DNA of 37,370 bases from an uncultured bacterium (GTDB taxonomy: Bacteria; Spirochaetota; Leptospiria; Turneriellales; Turneriellaceae), in contig CALHRC010000002.1 in assembly GCA_938038265.1 (NCBI GenBank), forward strand, positions 1-37,370, written 5' to 3'. The notes beneath the pieces are model-generated. The model had not been told where the DNA came from. It was given only the letters and a program-made list of their open reading frames with translations, and searched no databases. Each line of letters starts with the position of its first letter. Position 1 is the first letter of the stretch. A program made the translations under genes and the position numbers. Shown piece by piece: positions 7,245-15,310 of the stretch.

Positions 7245-10039
7245 AAACATGGCTAACCAAATTTCTACCTGGAATCAGAATGCAACTAACCTTGCTTATT
7301 TTTCTTGTCATATTGATTTTGCTTATTGTATTAACTTTATGGTTAATTGATCGGCAGAACAGTACCATACGCCGTGAACTCGCTTCGCAAACTGAACCTA
7401 TCTTAGAAGTTTTCAAGAATATTCTTCTTGAACAGAACCAGCTCGAAAGATCTCTTGCCCAAATGGAATCAATGCGGGAAAAAATCCGCAAAGTACCTAA
7501 CAGAAAAAGTTATTACGATCAGTATTTTTCTGAAAAATATCTACAAATAGCAGAAAGAGAAATACGCTCACAGTTGCGTTCAGCAGATGGAACAGCTCTT
7601 TCTGAAGAAGAAGCGGCTGCGTTTATCAATGCCAGAAAAAAAATTATTACCGCCAAAATTAACCGTAGGGAAGAACTCAACTGGAATCCAGCAAGCTGGC
7701 TGTCTGAAGGACTCATTCGGGAAGTGCGGCAAGTAAAATACAGTATCCGCACCACCCGAGGCAGAAATATTGAACAGGAACGCCAGGCCATCCGCAATAA
7801 TATACAGGCTGAAGGCAGGGATAAACTGGGGTTATTTAATTTTGATTCATCTCAATTACGCATGCAGGCTTTTGATCCCAACGGAGAGATTTTATTTGAT
7901 ACGGCTACATTAGAAAAATACAACTTATCTCCCGTCAATCGTCTAAATCTTAACGAAGGGGAACACAAAAAAAATTATGCTAATTTTTTACAGGTAATCC
8001 GTGACATAAGAAAAAAGGTACCCGGCGCTATAGAACGTCTATCAGAAATAGAAAATCTATCCTGGCATAGAAATTCAAAATTTGCTGATTCATTTCATAC
8101 GCTGCACTACGACGAAGAAAGCTCTACGCGAGCAAAAATTTTAATTAATGTATTGACATCTCAAGATAAAGCCATACAAAATTGGCTGCAAGAATACGAG
8201 CAGCAAGAAGAGCAGATAATCTCACAATTGCGCAGTATAACAGAACAACTTCGCTTTCGCCTAGCGGAAATAAAACAACAGCAACCCAAGATGCCACCCT
8301 ATAAAGATAAGCTATTTCGTGATACTTATTTGCAGTATAACAACTTAATAAAACAAAAAAAGCATTTGGCACATAAAATTATTCCAATAGTAAATCCATA
8401 TATTGAAGAGCTACGTAAAAATGAAGCCCAACAGGCACAAAGCAGACAGCGAATTGCTGATCTGAAAAAAAGCCTTGCCAGCTTAAAAAAAGTAAAACAC
8501 CAAGAAAATAATTTTGATAATGAAAAAAACTTGCTGGAGCAAAAACAACGTTCCATCCAAAAAGATATAGAAGATGAAAACGAAAATCTAAACCTTCTTC
8601 AGGAAAAAGCCAAACTGCTAAAATATCGTTCCGAAAACTGGAATTATGCCCGCGAAGAATTTCTCCGTGACTCTTTTGAAAACCTTGCTGATGCGTATCT
8701 TTATAATCAAATTATATTACGCTATCGTTATGATAGTTTGGCATTACGTGATTATCTACATTCCCCCCAAGAGAGAGAAAATAAAAAATTAATTTGGGCG
8801 ACAATACGTAACTGGATATATGCGGCACAAAACGAACTAAATCCTCCTACAAAAACCAGTGGCAAATTTAAAGTACCACTTTTTAAGAATGCTTTGCTGG
8901 CAAAAAATAGATTAGAAGCAGAAGAGCAGATGTGGTTTATTGATACGGCCAGTACGCGTGAACTGGCACATAAAATACTGTATGAAGATAATTATGCCGG
9001 CTTCATACGTTTTACGGCTGATCTTACTGAATACCAAAATATATTTGAAGCCGAACGTAACCGACTTACTTATTTACTCTTAGCCATCGGAAGTTTTGGA
9101 GCTCTGCTTGCGTTTCTACTGTCATCAGTATTTGTTACAAGAATTCGTCGTGTCTCAGAACAAGCTGCCCAGGTTGGCCTTGAGGGCAATCTTGATATCC
9201 GCTTTTCGCAAAAAGGCTGGGATGAAATTTCCTTGTTACAAAAATCACTTAACCAAATGCTCTCCTCACTCAAGGCCGGCGAAGAAGTGCGTAGCCAAAT
9301 GCATGCCGCCAGTGAAGTACAGAAAAGACTCTTACCTGAAAAGCTCTCTGGTCCTTTAGCAACGAAATTAGATACTGCCATGCTGTATCGTGCCATGTCA
9401 AATATCGGTGGCGATTACTATGATATAATCCCTTCAGGCACAGAACGGTTAGCAATTTGTATTGGGGATGTCTCTAATCATGGCATTGGTCCAGCTCTCA
9501 TCATGTCTAACTTAAGCGCCCAAATAAAACTATTGGTTAACCTGGGTATTACATCACCCAGAAAAATTCTTTTAAAATTAAATGAACTACTGGTACACAA
9601 CACCCCAGAAGATATGTTTGTGACTTTTTTTCTATCTTTTTATGATTTTAACAATAAAGTGCTTTATTGGAGTTGTGCCGGTCACAATGATGGCATTCTC
9701 GTACGCACCAATGGTAACCTGGAATTACTACAAGGAGGCGGCCTGCCTCTGGGTATGGATGAAAATGAGTCTTTTTTGCCGGCTCTGTTATCAAACCAAA
9801 CTCAAATACAAAAGGGGGATCTTTTTTTTCTATTCACTGACGGTTTAACCGAAGCTAAAAATGCCGAAAAAAATTTTTATGGTATTGAGCGCCTGAAAAA
9901 TATCCTGAAAACCAACCATCACCTTAACTGTTATGAGATCCTGCAAAATATTGTTCAAGATTTAGCTATTTTTACTAACCAGAACCCCAATGCTTTGAAC
10001 CTCGATGACGATATTGCCATGATTGCCATCAAATTTTAA
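7241..10039 (+). CDS. Membrane RsbU/SpoIIE-type serine phosphatase with long extracytoplasmic sensor
   Basis: A 932-aa PP2C-type (SpoIIE domain) phosphatase. One membrane helix is near residues 12-34 and a second near 609-631; between them lies an unusually long, lysine/glutamine/glutamate-rich region of about 570 residues with strong coiled-coil character, predicted outside the cytoplasmic membrane. A HAMP-like segment follows (about 632-685), then the phosphatase domain with GGDYYD (723-728), IGDVSNHGIGPALIMS, and FTDGLTEAKN carrying the metal-binding aspartates. It overlaps the RsbW-like gene by 4 bp (ATGA). The expected job is to dephosphorylate the STAS protein encoded two genes upstream in response to an envelope signal. 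The size of the sensor region is the odd feature, since most RsbU sensors are much shorter. Phosphatase assignment is firm; the signal is unknown. Confidence 0.92.
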   Translation: MKTWLTKFLPGIRMQLTLLIFLVILILLIVLTLWLIDRQNSTIRRELASQTEPILEVFKNILLEQNQLERSLAQMESMREKIRKVPNRKSYYDQYFSEKYLQIAEREIRSQLRSADGTALSEEEAAAFINARKKIITAKINRREELNWNPASWLSEGLIREVRQVKYSIRTTRGRNIEQERQAIRNNIQAEGRDKLGLFNFDSSQLRMQAFDPNGEILFDTATLEKYNLSPVNRLNLNEGEHKKNYANFLQVIRDIRKKVPGAIERLSEIENLSWHRNSKFADSFHTLHYDEESSTRAKILINVLTSQDKAIQNWLQEYEQQEEQIISQLRSITEQLRFRLAEIKQQQPKMPPYKDKLFRDTYLQYNNLIKQKKHLAHKIIPIVNPYIEELRKNEAQQAQSRQRIADLKKSLASLKKVKHQENNFDNEKNLLEQKQRSIQKDIEDENENLNLLQEKAKLLKYRSENWNYAREEFLRDSFENLADAYLYNQIILRYRYDSLALRDYLHSPQERENKKLIWATIRNWIYAAQNELNPPTKTSGKFKVPLFKNALLAKNRLEAEEQMWFIDTASTRELAHKILYEDNYAGFIRFTADLTEYQNIFEAERNRLTYLLLAIGSFGALLAFLLSSVFVTRIRRVSEQAAQVGLEGNLDIRFSQKGWDEISLLQKSLNQMLSSLKAGEEVRSQMHAASEVQKRLLPEKLSGPLATKLDTAMLYRAMSNIGGDYYDIIPSGTERLAICIGDVSNHGIGPALIMSNLSAQIKLLVNLGITSPRKILLKLNELLVHNTPEDMFVTFFLSFYDFNNKVLYWSCAGHNDGILVRTNGNLELLQGGGLPLGMDENESFLPALLSNQTQIQKGDLFFLFTDGLTEAKNAEKNFYGIERLKNILKTNHHLNCYEILQNIVQDLAIFTNQNPNALNLDDDIAMIAIKF

Positions 10040-10087
10040 CTTTGAAAAGGATTTTACATCACTTCACACTTACTCATTCATGACAAA

Positions 10088-11596
10088 GTGCGTCTCAATG
10101 AATTCCTCACAAAATACCGGCTAATACTTTTCGGCTATGCCTCTTTTATTCTGCACACCATGATCGTGGTGTGGCTGGATAATCATGCCGTCACCGGCGA
10201 AAAATATTTAATTTGTAACTTACCTAAGCAAGTAAATCTCGCCGTCGAAGTAAAACCCGGCGCCCCTGACTTCAAAACGCCTGAAGCACAGGGCGGTAAA
10301 GCGCCGCAGGCACCAGAGCACCCCGGCGAAAGTGAACCACAGCAGGGACAACCCGGGACCCCCAACCAATTAGCAGAAAAACCTAATTTTGGGGATGGTT
10401 GGAAAGATTTAGAAGAGCGCCTTGAAAAAAGTGACAATTTGCGCAGTCAATTTCTGGAAAATTTTGATGGTTTGTTGAAAGACTCTGAAGTTAAAGATTC
10501 TTACATTAAACGCAAGCGCGATTATGAGGATATTATCGTCAAAGATGTTTTTCCTACCCTTGAGACTATTGACAAACCTTTTAGCGAAATTGTCAAAATT
10601 GCCCCCGAGGATTTAGCAAAACATAAAAAACGCAATGAACTTATTGAAGACTACCGCCGCTGGAAAAAAGGCGAACTCTCAGAAAACCGCCGGAAAGTAG
10701 AAATTATTGCCGATGAAACAGAAGGCGAACGCGAAATCCTTAACTTTCCCAAACCGGAGAGAAAAAAATATCTCGATGAAACCCTACCTCTGCCCAAAGA
10801 AGAACAACTGAGTAATTTTATCAAAAAATTTGGCAAATATGATTTTGATAAGGGAGATTTACCGCAAGCCATCCGTGAATTGTACTATGAAAACCTGCAG
10901 CGCTTAGCTTATGTATTCAGTGCTGACCAGAGCTATTTTACCCTTGACTACTACCAGGAAAACCTCAATAAAGAAGATTACCTGAAAAATTCATTAGCCT
11001 TGCTCTCAAAAAACATCGGTACTAAAGGGGCTGCAGAAATTCTTTTTACCTTAGAAAATATTTATGAAATACAGCAACGCGCCTGGAATAATTTTTTTAA
11101 CTTTAAAAATGCCGCACCTTTTTTAACGCCTGAACAAAGAAAAGAAATCCGAATTGAAACTTTACGTCGAGTTATGGAGCGCTACACCCCACTGGCGAAA
11201 AATAAAAAAATAGAAAAATACCGCGACGCTGTCGATCTCTATTCTAAAAAACGTCTGGAAATTATCGACTTTGGGCTAAATACCACGAAAGAAAATTACC
11301 GCCGCAAAGATATGCTTTTTGAAAAAGGTCGTATTCAATGGGAACGTTTTCGCCAGTTAGGCGAAGAAGAAAGCGCGCAAGCCGCCATTGCCACCTGGCA
11401 GCAAATTGACAGCGCACCAAATACAGGTGATTTTCTGAACGAACAGACCTTTGGCCAAATAAAGCCCCTTTTGTCACAAGCGAATGAAGACTACCGCGGA
11501 ATTACAGGTTTTCAGATCAATTCTATTATCGAGCGCCGCCTCAATGACATTTTAGCCAAAAAACGCGACCGCGAAAATGAACTTCTCTGGAAGTAA
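10088..11596 (+). CDS. Membrane-anchored helical protein of unknown function
   Basis: About 502 aa. An N-terminal hydrophobic segment (residues 12-30) looks like an uncleaved anchor. A linker rich in Pro, Gly and Gln (about 55-100) follows, and the rest is a charged, helix-rich region of about 390 residues. The start is GTG at 10,088; no in-frame ATG lies between it and the preceding TGA, and the nearest purine-rich tract (AAAAGGA) is 40 bases upstream, so the exact start is uncertain. It lies 48 bp after the phosphatase gene on the same strand and may be its last operon member. The anchor-linker-helix layout recalls lipase foldases, and a hydrolase gene lies next to it convergently. However, the foldase RxxFDY signature is absent, so I do not assign that role. 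Confidence 0.7.
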   Translation: MRLNEFLTKYRLILFGYASFILHTMIVVWLDNHAVTGEKYLICNLPKQVNLAVEVKPGAPDFKTPEAQGGKAPQAPEHPGESEPQQGQPGTPNQLAEKPNFGDGWKDLEERLEKSDNLRSQFLENFDGLLKDSEVKDSYIKRKRDYEDIIVKDVFPTLETIDKPFSEIVKIAPEDLAKHKKRNELIEDYRRWKKGELSENRRKVEIIADETEGEREILNFPKPERKKYLDETLPLPKEEQLSNFIKKFGKYDFDKGDLPQAIRELYYENLQRLAYVFSADQSYFTLDYYQENLNKEDYLKNSLALLSKNIGTKGAAEILFTLENIYEIQQRAWNNFFNFKNAAPFLTPEQRKEIRIETLRRVMERYTPLAKNKKIEKYRDAVDLYSKKRLEIIDFGLNTTKENYRRKDMLFEKGRIQWERFRQLGEEESAQAAIATWQQIDSAPNTGDFLNEQTFGQIKPLLSQANEDYRGITGFQINSIIERRLNDILAKKRDRENELLWK

Positions 11597-11603
11597 AAAA
11601 TTA

Positions 11604-12590
11604 TTACAGACTTTTGACAAATTCCAATAGGTGCTGGTGGACTTTTTCTTTATCTGTTCTCACCCACTCACTAAATAACACATGGTTTCCATCCACAATT
11701 TCTACTAACCGTTTTTGGTTTTCGGGTGTACTAAAAAGAGCAAAAGCCTTACGCATCGCCAATACAGAAGCTGTTTCATCCTGGTGCTGTTCATCTTGGT
11801 AGTAAACCAACAACAAAACCGGCACTTTTACTTTAGTAAATACCTCCTCACGGGAAGCAAATTCTTTTAGTTGCTGTAGGTTATAAATCGCCGCCAGGTA
11901 CTGTGGCACATACCAATAAGATTCATAGCCCTCTTTTGTCTTAGGGCCACGCGAGCCTGCTTTTACCCGGTACTTACCAATAATGAGCTCACCTAAAGAA
12001 ACACCACCCGGCCACCATAAAATTTTTGCTGTGGGATCTACATAGTCATAAAATGGTGAAGCTAAAATAAGCGCTTGCACTTTGTCAGGATGTTGTGCTG
12101 CTAACCACGTTGCCACCATCCCCCCCATACTGGTACCTATAACAATTACTTTTTTACCCAACAGGGGCATATGGGCCAGGGTTTTTTCAGCAACCGCCAA
12201 ATATTCTTGGAACGGCGTTTGGACATGATCTTCAATATTGGTACCATGCCCCGGTAAGCGGATGTAATAGGTATTGGCCTTAATGGCCGCTGCCAAGCGA
12301 TCTATCGAATATTCTCCTTCTGCCCGACTGGCGCCAAAACCATGGATGTATAAAATTGCATAGTCAGTGAGCCCCTTACTATAGCGCACCAAACGCTCTT
12401 CGTTGTTGGGGCGGGCTTTTGCTTGTTTACTTATTGCAAGCTGCTGTTGGTAAAAAGTGTCAAAGTCAGCAGCGAGCTCAATTTTAGGGGGATGGTAGTG
12501 CGGCAGTGGGCGCAAAACAGCATAGGCAACATAAACAACAGGGATGATAAGAATAGTGATAAAAATTTTTCTTTTCATTATGACAGACAT
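11604..12590 (-). CDS. Membrane-anchored alpha/beta hydrolase
   Basis: A 328-aa serine hydrolase of the alpha/beta-hydrolase fold, in the monoacylglycerol-lipase/esterase group. An N-terminal hydrophobic helix (about 8-26) probably anchors it facing the periplasm. HGFGAS (83-88) forms the oxyanion region, the nucleophile elbow is GTSMG (152-156, S154), the acid is probably in the YYQDEQHQDET segment, and the base is the histidine in DGNHVLF near the C-terminus. The triad therefore looks complete. The gene is convergent with the preceding plus-strand gene, with only 7 bp between stop codons. Substrate cannot be told from sequence. ATG at 12,578 is an alternative start. Confidence 0.87.
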   Translation of the reverse strand: MSVIMKRKIFITILIIPVVYVAYAVLRPLPHYHPPKIELAADFDTFYQQQLAISKQAKARPNNEERLVRYSKGLTDYAILYIHGFGASRAEGEYSIDRLAAAIKANTYYIRLPGHGTNIEDHVQTPFQEYLAVAEKTLAHMPLLGKKVIVIGTSMGGMVATWLAAQHPDKVQALILASPFYDYVDPTAKILWWPGGVSLGELIIGKYRVKAGSRGPKTKEGYESYWYVPQYLAAIYNLQQLKEFASREEVFTKVKVPVLLLVYYQDEQHQDETASVLAMRKAFALFSTPENQKRLVEIVDGNHVLFSEWVRTDKEKVHQHLLEFVKSL

Positions 12591-12635
12591 AAATAGCAGT
12601 TTACGAACTCAAGTAATTTTTTTGTTACCAAATAT

Positions 12636-13054
12636 ATGAAAAAAATTGCCTTGCTTGAATTGAGTACCTCCCATGATGGATGTCTTTATCGCCAGTATTT
12701 TTTTAACAAAAGCAGGCTACACCCAAACACAAATCATTGTACCCCCTACGATAGCAGCCCGCATGCGGACAACCTTACCCGCTTTACCCATTGTAGAGAT
12801 AGATAACCCTAATAGCTATCGCAAACTATGGCATTTAAGAAAGTATCTAATAAATGAAAATTTTGACCTGGTGATAATAAATACTATACAGATACAAGCT
12901 GTAAGCCAGCTATACCCTTTCCCTAAAAAAATCCTTGCGCCTAAAAATAATTGCACGTAAAGTTAAGCATTATTTTGTCTTACATCCCTACCTGATTCGC
13001 AACAATCCAGTACCTAACATCTCTTACAGCTATATTGGCGATCTTTCCACTTAG
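12636..13054 (+). pseudogene. Frameshifted remnant of a glycosyltransferase-like gene
   Basis: A coherent protein can be read across three frames. The N-terminus begins with ATG at 12,636 (MKKIALLELSTSHDGCLYRQ). It continues in the next frame after a run of seven T at 12,698-12,704 (LTKAGYTQTQIIVPP through LINENFDLVIINTIQIQA). It then continues in the third frame after a run of seven A at 12,925-12,931 (LRLKIIARKVKHYFVLHPYL), ending at TAG 13,052-13,054. Both shifts are corrected by removing one base from a homopolymer. The order (Rossmann-like N-terminus, NFDLVIINT, then KVKHYFVL) resembles an N-terminal glycosyltransferase domain, but the reconstructed product is only about 138 aa, so an internal or C-terminal deletion is likely. 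Sequencing error at the homopolymers is an alternative. Confidence 0.65.
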
Positions 13055-13080
13055 TGTAACAAAATAGGCAATTTAGTGCC

Positions 13081-13125
13081 GCTGCCCCCGCAGGGGGCAG
13101 CGAGGGGGGCTTTAAGCCCCCTTTT
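13081..13125. terminator. Double hairpin terminator between convergent units
   Basis: The first hairpin has perfect 9-bp arms, GCTGCCCCC (13,081-13,089) and GGGGGCAGC (13,093-13,101), with a GCA loop. The second has GGGGGC (13,105-13,110) and GCCCCC (13,116-13,121) around a TTTAA loop, followed by TTTT. The second is a good rho-independent terminator for plus-strand transcription. On the minus strand it lies about 50 bp beyond the endonuclease I stop codon, with AAAA on the other side, so the pair could act for both directions. Confidence 0.75.
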
Positions 13126-13166
13126 CGTGCTATGCGGTATGATAGAAGGGATTGCTGGGGAGTATG

Positions 13167-13183
13167 TTTTTAGTAACTAAAAA
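13167..13183. repeat. Isolated P1 palindrome at the endonuclease gene stop
   Basis: TTTTTAGTAACTAAAAA is the P1 module of the composite repeat family found at 25-37 kb. Read on the minus strand, its TTTTTAG supplies the final Phe codon's tail and the TAG stop codon of the endonuclease I gene. No P2, P3 or linker module accompanies it here. Confidence 0.7.
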
Positions 13184-14301
13184 TCCGCAATTTGATTTAT
13201 CCATTCCGGATGATCGACAAAGGGATTGCGGTTGCCCTGGATGCGGTGTATCCAGTCGTTGCGCACCCGCTCGTCGGCAGAGACAGGGTCGGCCGCGTGC
13301 CAATCGCGCAAGACAGTTTCCAGCCACAGGTTAATGCTTGCTTTCGTCACCTGGTAATTGCTTTTCCAGCAGTCATCTTCGGTATAGTAGCGGGTAGCGA
13401 TGTAAAAGTAAATGCGGGCAATGTCGCCTTTGAGCTCAGGCGGTGGCTCTAACACTTTATTGCTGCTGCAGCCGGGAATACTACTAAAGCTATAGTTTGC
13501 CATAGCAGCGGGTGTACCAAATTTAGCCCCACTCTCGCGCGGGAAATGGGTATCATTGGCGGCCACAATACCAAAGGCGCAGGTGCCACGGGTTTCATTA
13601 ACTGATTTCCGGGCAGGTATTAAGTGGTGCAAGTCAGTAAAAGCACGGTAGTCATAATAATCGCTATTGCCGGTAATCTCGGGTTTACTTTGGCAATAGC
13701 CCGAAGCAGAAGAAGCCAGAAAAAAACTTTTGGGCCAGCTATGTTCGCGGTTATAAACCCCTTCATTCCCCCACAGTGGAGTTGGAGCAACTAAGGGATC
13801 GGCACTGCCGGGGTCTTGCTGGCCACCACTCGAGACACTCATAATTTCATTGGGGGTATCATAGCAGCGGTAGTCATACCAATCTAACAGTTTACCAGCA
13901 GCACAATTGACCCCACTATAATAGGGATTGGCCCCTTTGGTGGCAAAGACCACATAGGCATCCCAAACATCAAAGCGATCAGGTACCTCTTCGGCGAAAT
14001 TACCTAATGTTATATAGTGTTTGGTAAAGTAGGAAGGATAAGAGCCGGTATTTCGGGTATAGGGCAATACTTTATGGTCCTTAATACGGTTGTGCAGCGC
14101 TTGCTTTAGCTCATTATTTTGCAAACAACGATTGATACCAAAGTAATACCCCCGGTGCTCGCCAGAGACAATAACACAGCTCTCGTCTAACTGCTGTTGC
14201 CCCAAAATGCCATATTCAATGTCAGCCATTTCCATGCCAGTACAGGCAGTTAAGAGTAGGCTCAACACCATCCCCCCTAAGACTTTAGCAGAACTTGACA
14301 T
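13177..14301 (-). CDS. Endonuclease I family lipoprotein (secreted DNase/RNase)
   Basis: A 374-aa member of the EndA/NucM (endonuclease I) family of non-specific beta-beta-alpha-metal nucleases. A signal peptide ends in LLTAC with the lipidation cysteine at C20, so the enzyme is a lipoprotein facing the periplasm or cell surface. Catalytic features are intact: YNREHSWPKS (EHSWP at 186-190), TDLHHLIPARKSVNETRG (DLHHLIP 223-229, N235), a KGDIARIYFYIATRY segment and a C-terminal NPFVDHPEWI. Several extra cysteines suggest disulfides. A strong ribosome site (AAGGAGG) precedes ATG. It is the last gene of the minus-strand envelope operon; its TAG lies inside a P1 repeat. Expected role: degradation of extracellular nucleic acid for nutrition, or escape from DNA traps. 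Confidence 0.93.
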   Translation of the reverse strand: MSSSAKVLGGMVLSLLLTACTGMEMADIEYGILGQQQLDESCVIVSGEHRGYYFGINRCLQNNELKQALHNRIKDHKVLPYTRNTGSYPSYFTKHYITLGNFAEEVPDRFDVWDAYVVFATKGANPYYSGVNCAAGKLLDWYDYRCYDTPNEIMSVSSGGQQDPGSADPLVAPTPLWGNEGVYNREHSWPKSFFLASSASGYCQSKPEITGNSDYYDYRAFTDLHHLIPARKSVNETRGTCAFGIVAANDTHFPRESGAKFGTPAAMANYSFSSIPGCSSNKVLEPPPELKGDIARIYFYIATRYYTEDDCWKSNYQVTKASINLWLETVLRDWHAADPVSADERVRNDWIHRIQGNRNPFVDHPEWINQIADF

Positions 14302-14311
14302 AAGCGCCTCC

Positions 14312-15310
14312 TTAATTAGCTGGTGGGGTTAACGTTTCCACCTGGTGCTTTTGGTCTAAGAGCAGGGTTAAATCACTGCCAGCGCCATCGTAAGTAGGTA
14401 CAATCACCGGCCCTGTCAAACGCACATAGGCACCAGTAGCTAAGTTGTAGCTAAATTGATTGTCAATATCAAAACCCGTCAAAGTACCCGCCCCTAAATT
14501 GGTACTTAACTTAAAACGATAGGCAATTTTACTGCCCGTACAATTTTGTGCGTCCGTAAAACTCACCGCCCCCACACAGAGCGTGCCCCAATAGGTCTGC
14601 TGGTGATCTATTTGAAAACGGTAAGGGCCACTAGTACAAGTTGTTTCTTTATACGTGGGGGATGTTATCACAAAACCAGTGAGCTGCCGCATTTGGTATA
14701 GGTCAGTGCTGCGATTAAAAGCGCCACTCTGTATTTGGTAAGGCACGGTATTGCGAGAAGAGAGCACCGTTGGGTTAGTAAAATCCGTCACCACAGCTAC
14801 CACATTCGTATTGCCATACTTACGGGCTTTCGTCACCGTAATCTGCAAGATATCCCCAAAAACCGCCATATTGGGATTTTGCGCCTTCGCCCAATACTTC
14901 ATACTGTTACTATTGGCTACATTGGTATCTGCCGGATGTAAACCATAGGCCACCAGTACCCCGCCATTTTGGTCTTGCAGTACAAACGAACGTAAGTAAA
15001 TTTCAGGCGACGTTCCAGTACAAATATTATCATCGATGGTAAAAGCAAAACTTGAGGGGATAGTCACTAAACCACTGATGGTAATAGGCGTACTTAAGGT
15101 ATTTTCGTTGTTATTGGGCAAGGCGTTAATAGCTGCCAATAAACTGTTTATATTACCACTGTGTTCATTGGTGCCCTGTTTATACAAAGGGTAAGCTAAT
15201 TTTTTTGCCTCGCTGAAGATATCGGCATTGCGCTCATCTTGCGCCTCACCCGACACACAGCTTGTGAGCAGTAAGACCAATATAAGGGGGGGGATGGTTG
15301 TGCGTATCAT
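14312..15310 (-). CDS. Lipoprotein with OB-fold-like beta domain
   Basis: A 332-aa predicted lipoprotein with lipobox LLTSC (C18). After a short helical stretch, the body is beta-rich. It has a segment TPITISGLVT...FVLQDQNGGVLVAYG, a GDILQITVTKARKYGNTNVVAV segment, and a later repeat-like section ending KHQVETLT. This resembles the OB-fold-like domains that accompany secreted nucleases of the ExeM/YhcR kind, so nucleic-acid binding is plausible but not shown. The start overlaps the stop of the PLD-LTD gene by 4 bp and the endonuclease I gene begins 10 bp after its end, so the proteins are co-translated. Inference: a substrate-binding or presenting partner of the nuclease. Confidence 0.75.
   Translation of the reverse strand: MIRTTIPPLILVLLLTSCVSGEAQDERNADIFSEAKKLAYPLYKQGTNEHSGNINSLLAAINALPNNNENTLSTPITISGLVTIPSSFAFTIDDNICTGTSPEIYLRSFVLQDQNGGVLVAYGLHPADTNVANSNSMKYWAKAQNPNMAVFGDILQITVTKARKYGNTNVVAVVTDFTNPTVLSSRNTVPYQIQSGAFNRSTDLYQMRQLTGFVITSPTYKETTCTSGPYRFQIDHQQTYWGTLCVGAVSFTDAQNCTGSKIAYRFKLSTNLGAGTLTGFDIDNQFSYNLATGAYVRLTGPVIVPTYDGAGSDLTLLLDQKHQVETLTPPAN

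Noticed and set aside
10088-11596. Lipase-specific foldase (LifO) for the neighbouring hydrolase
   Set aside because: Layout is similar, but the RxxFDY foldase motif is absent and the hydrolase gene is on the opposite strand.
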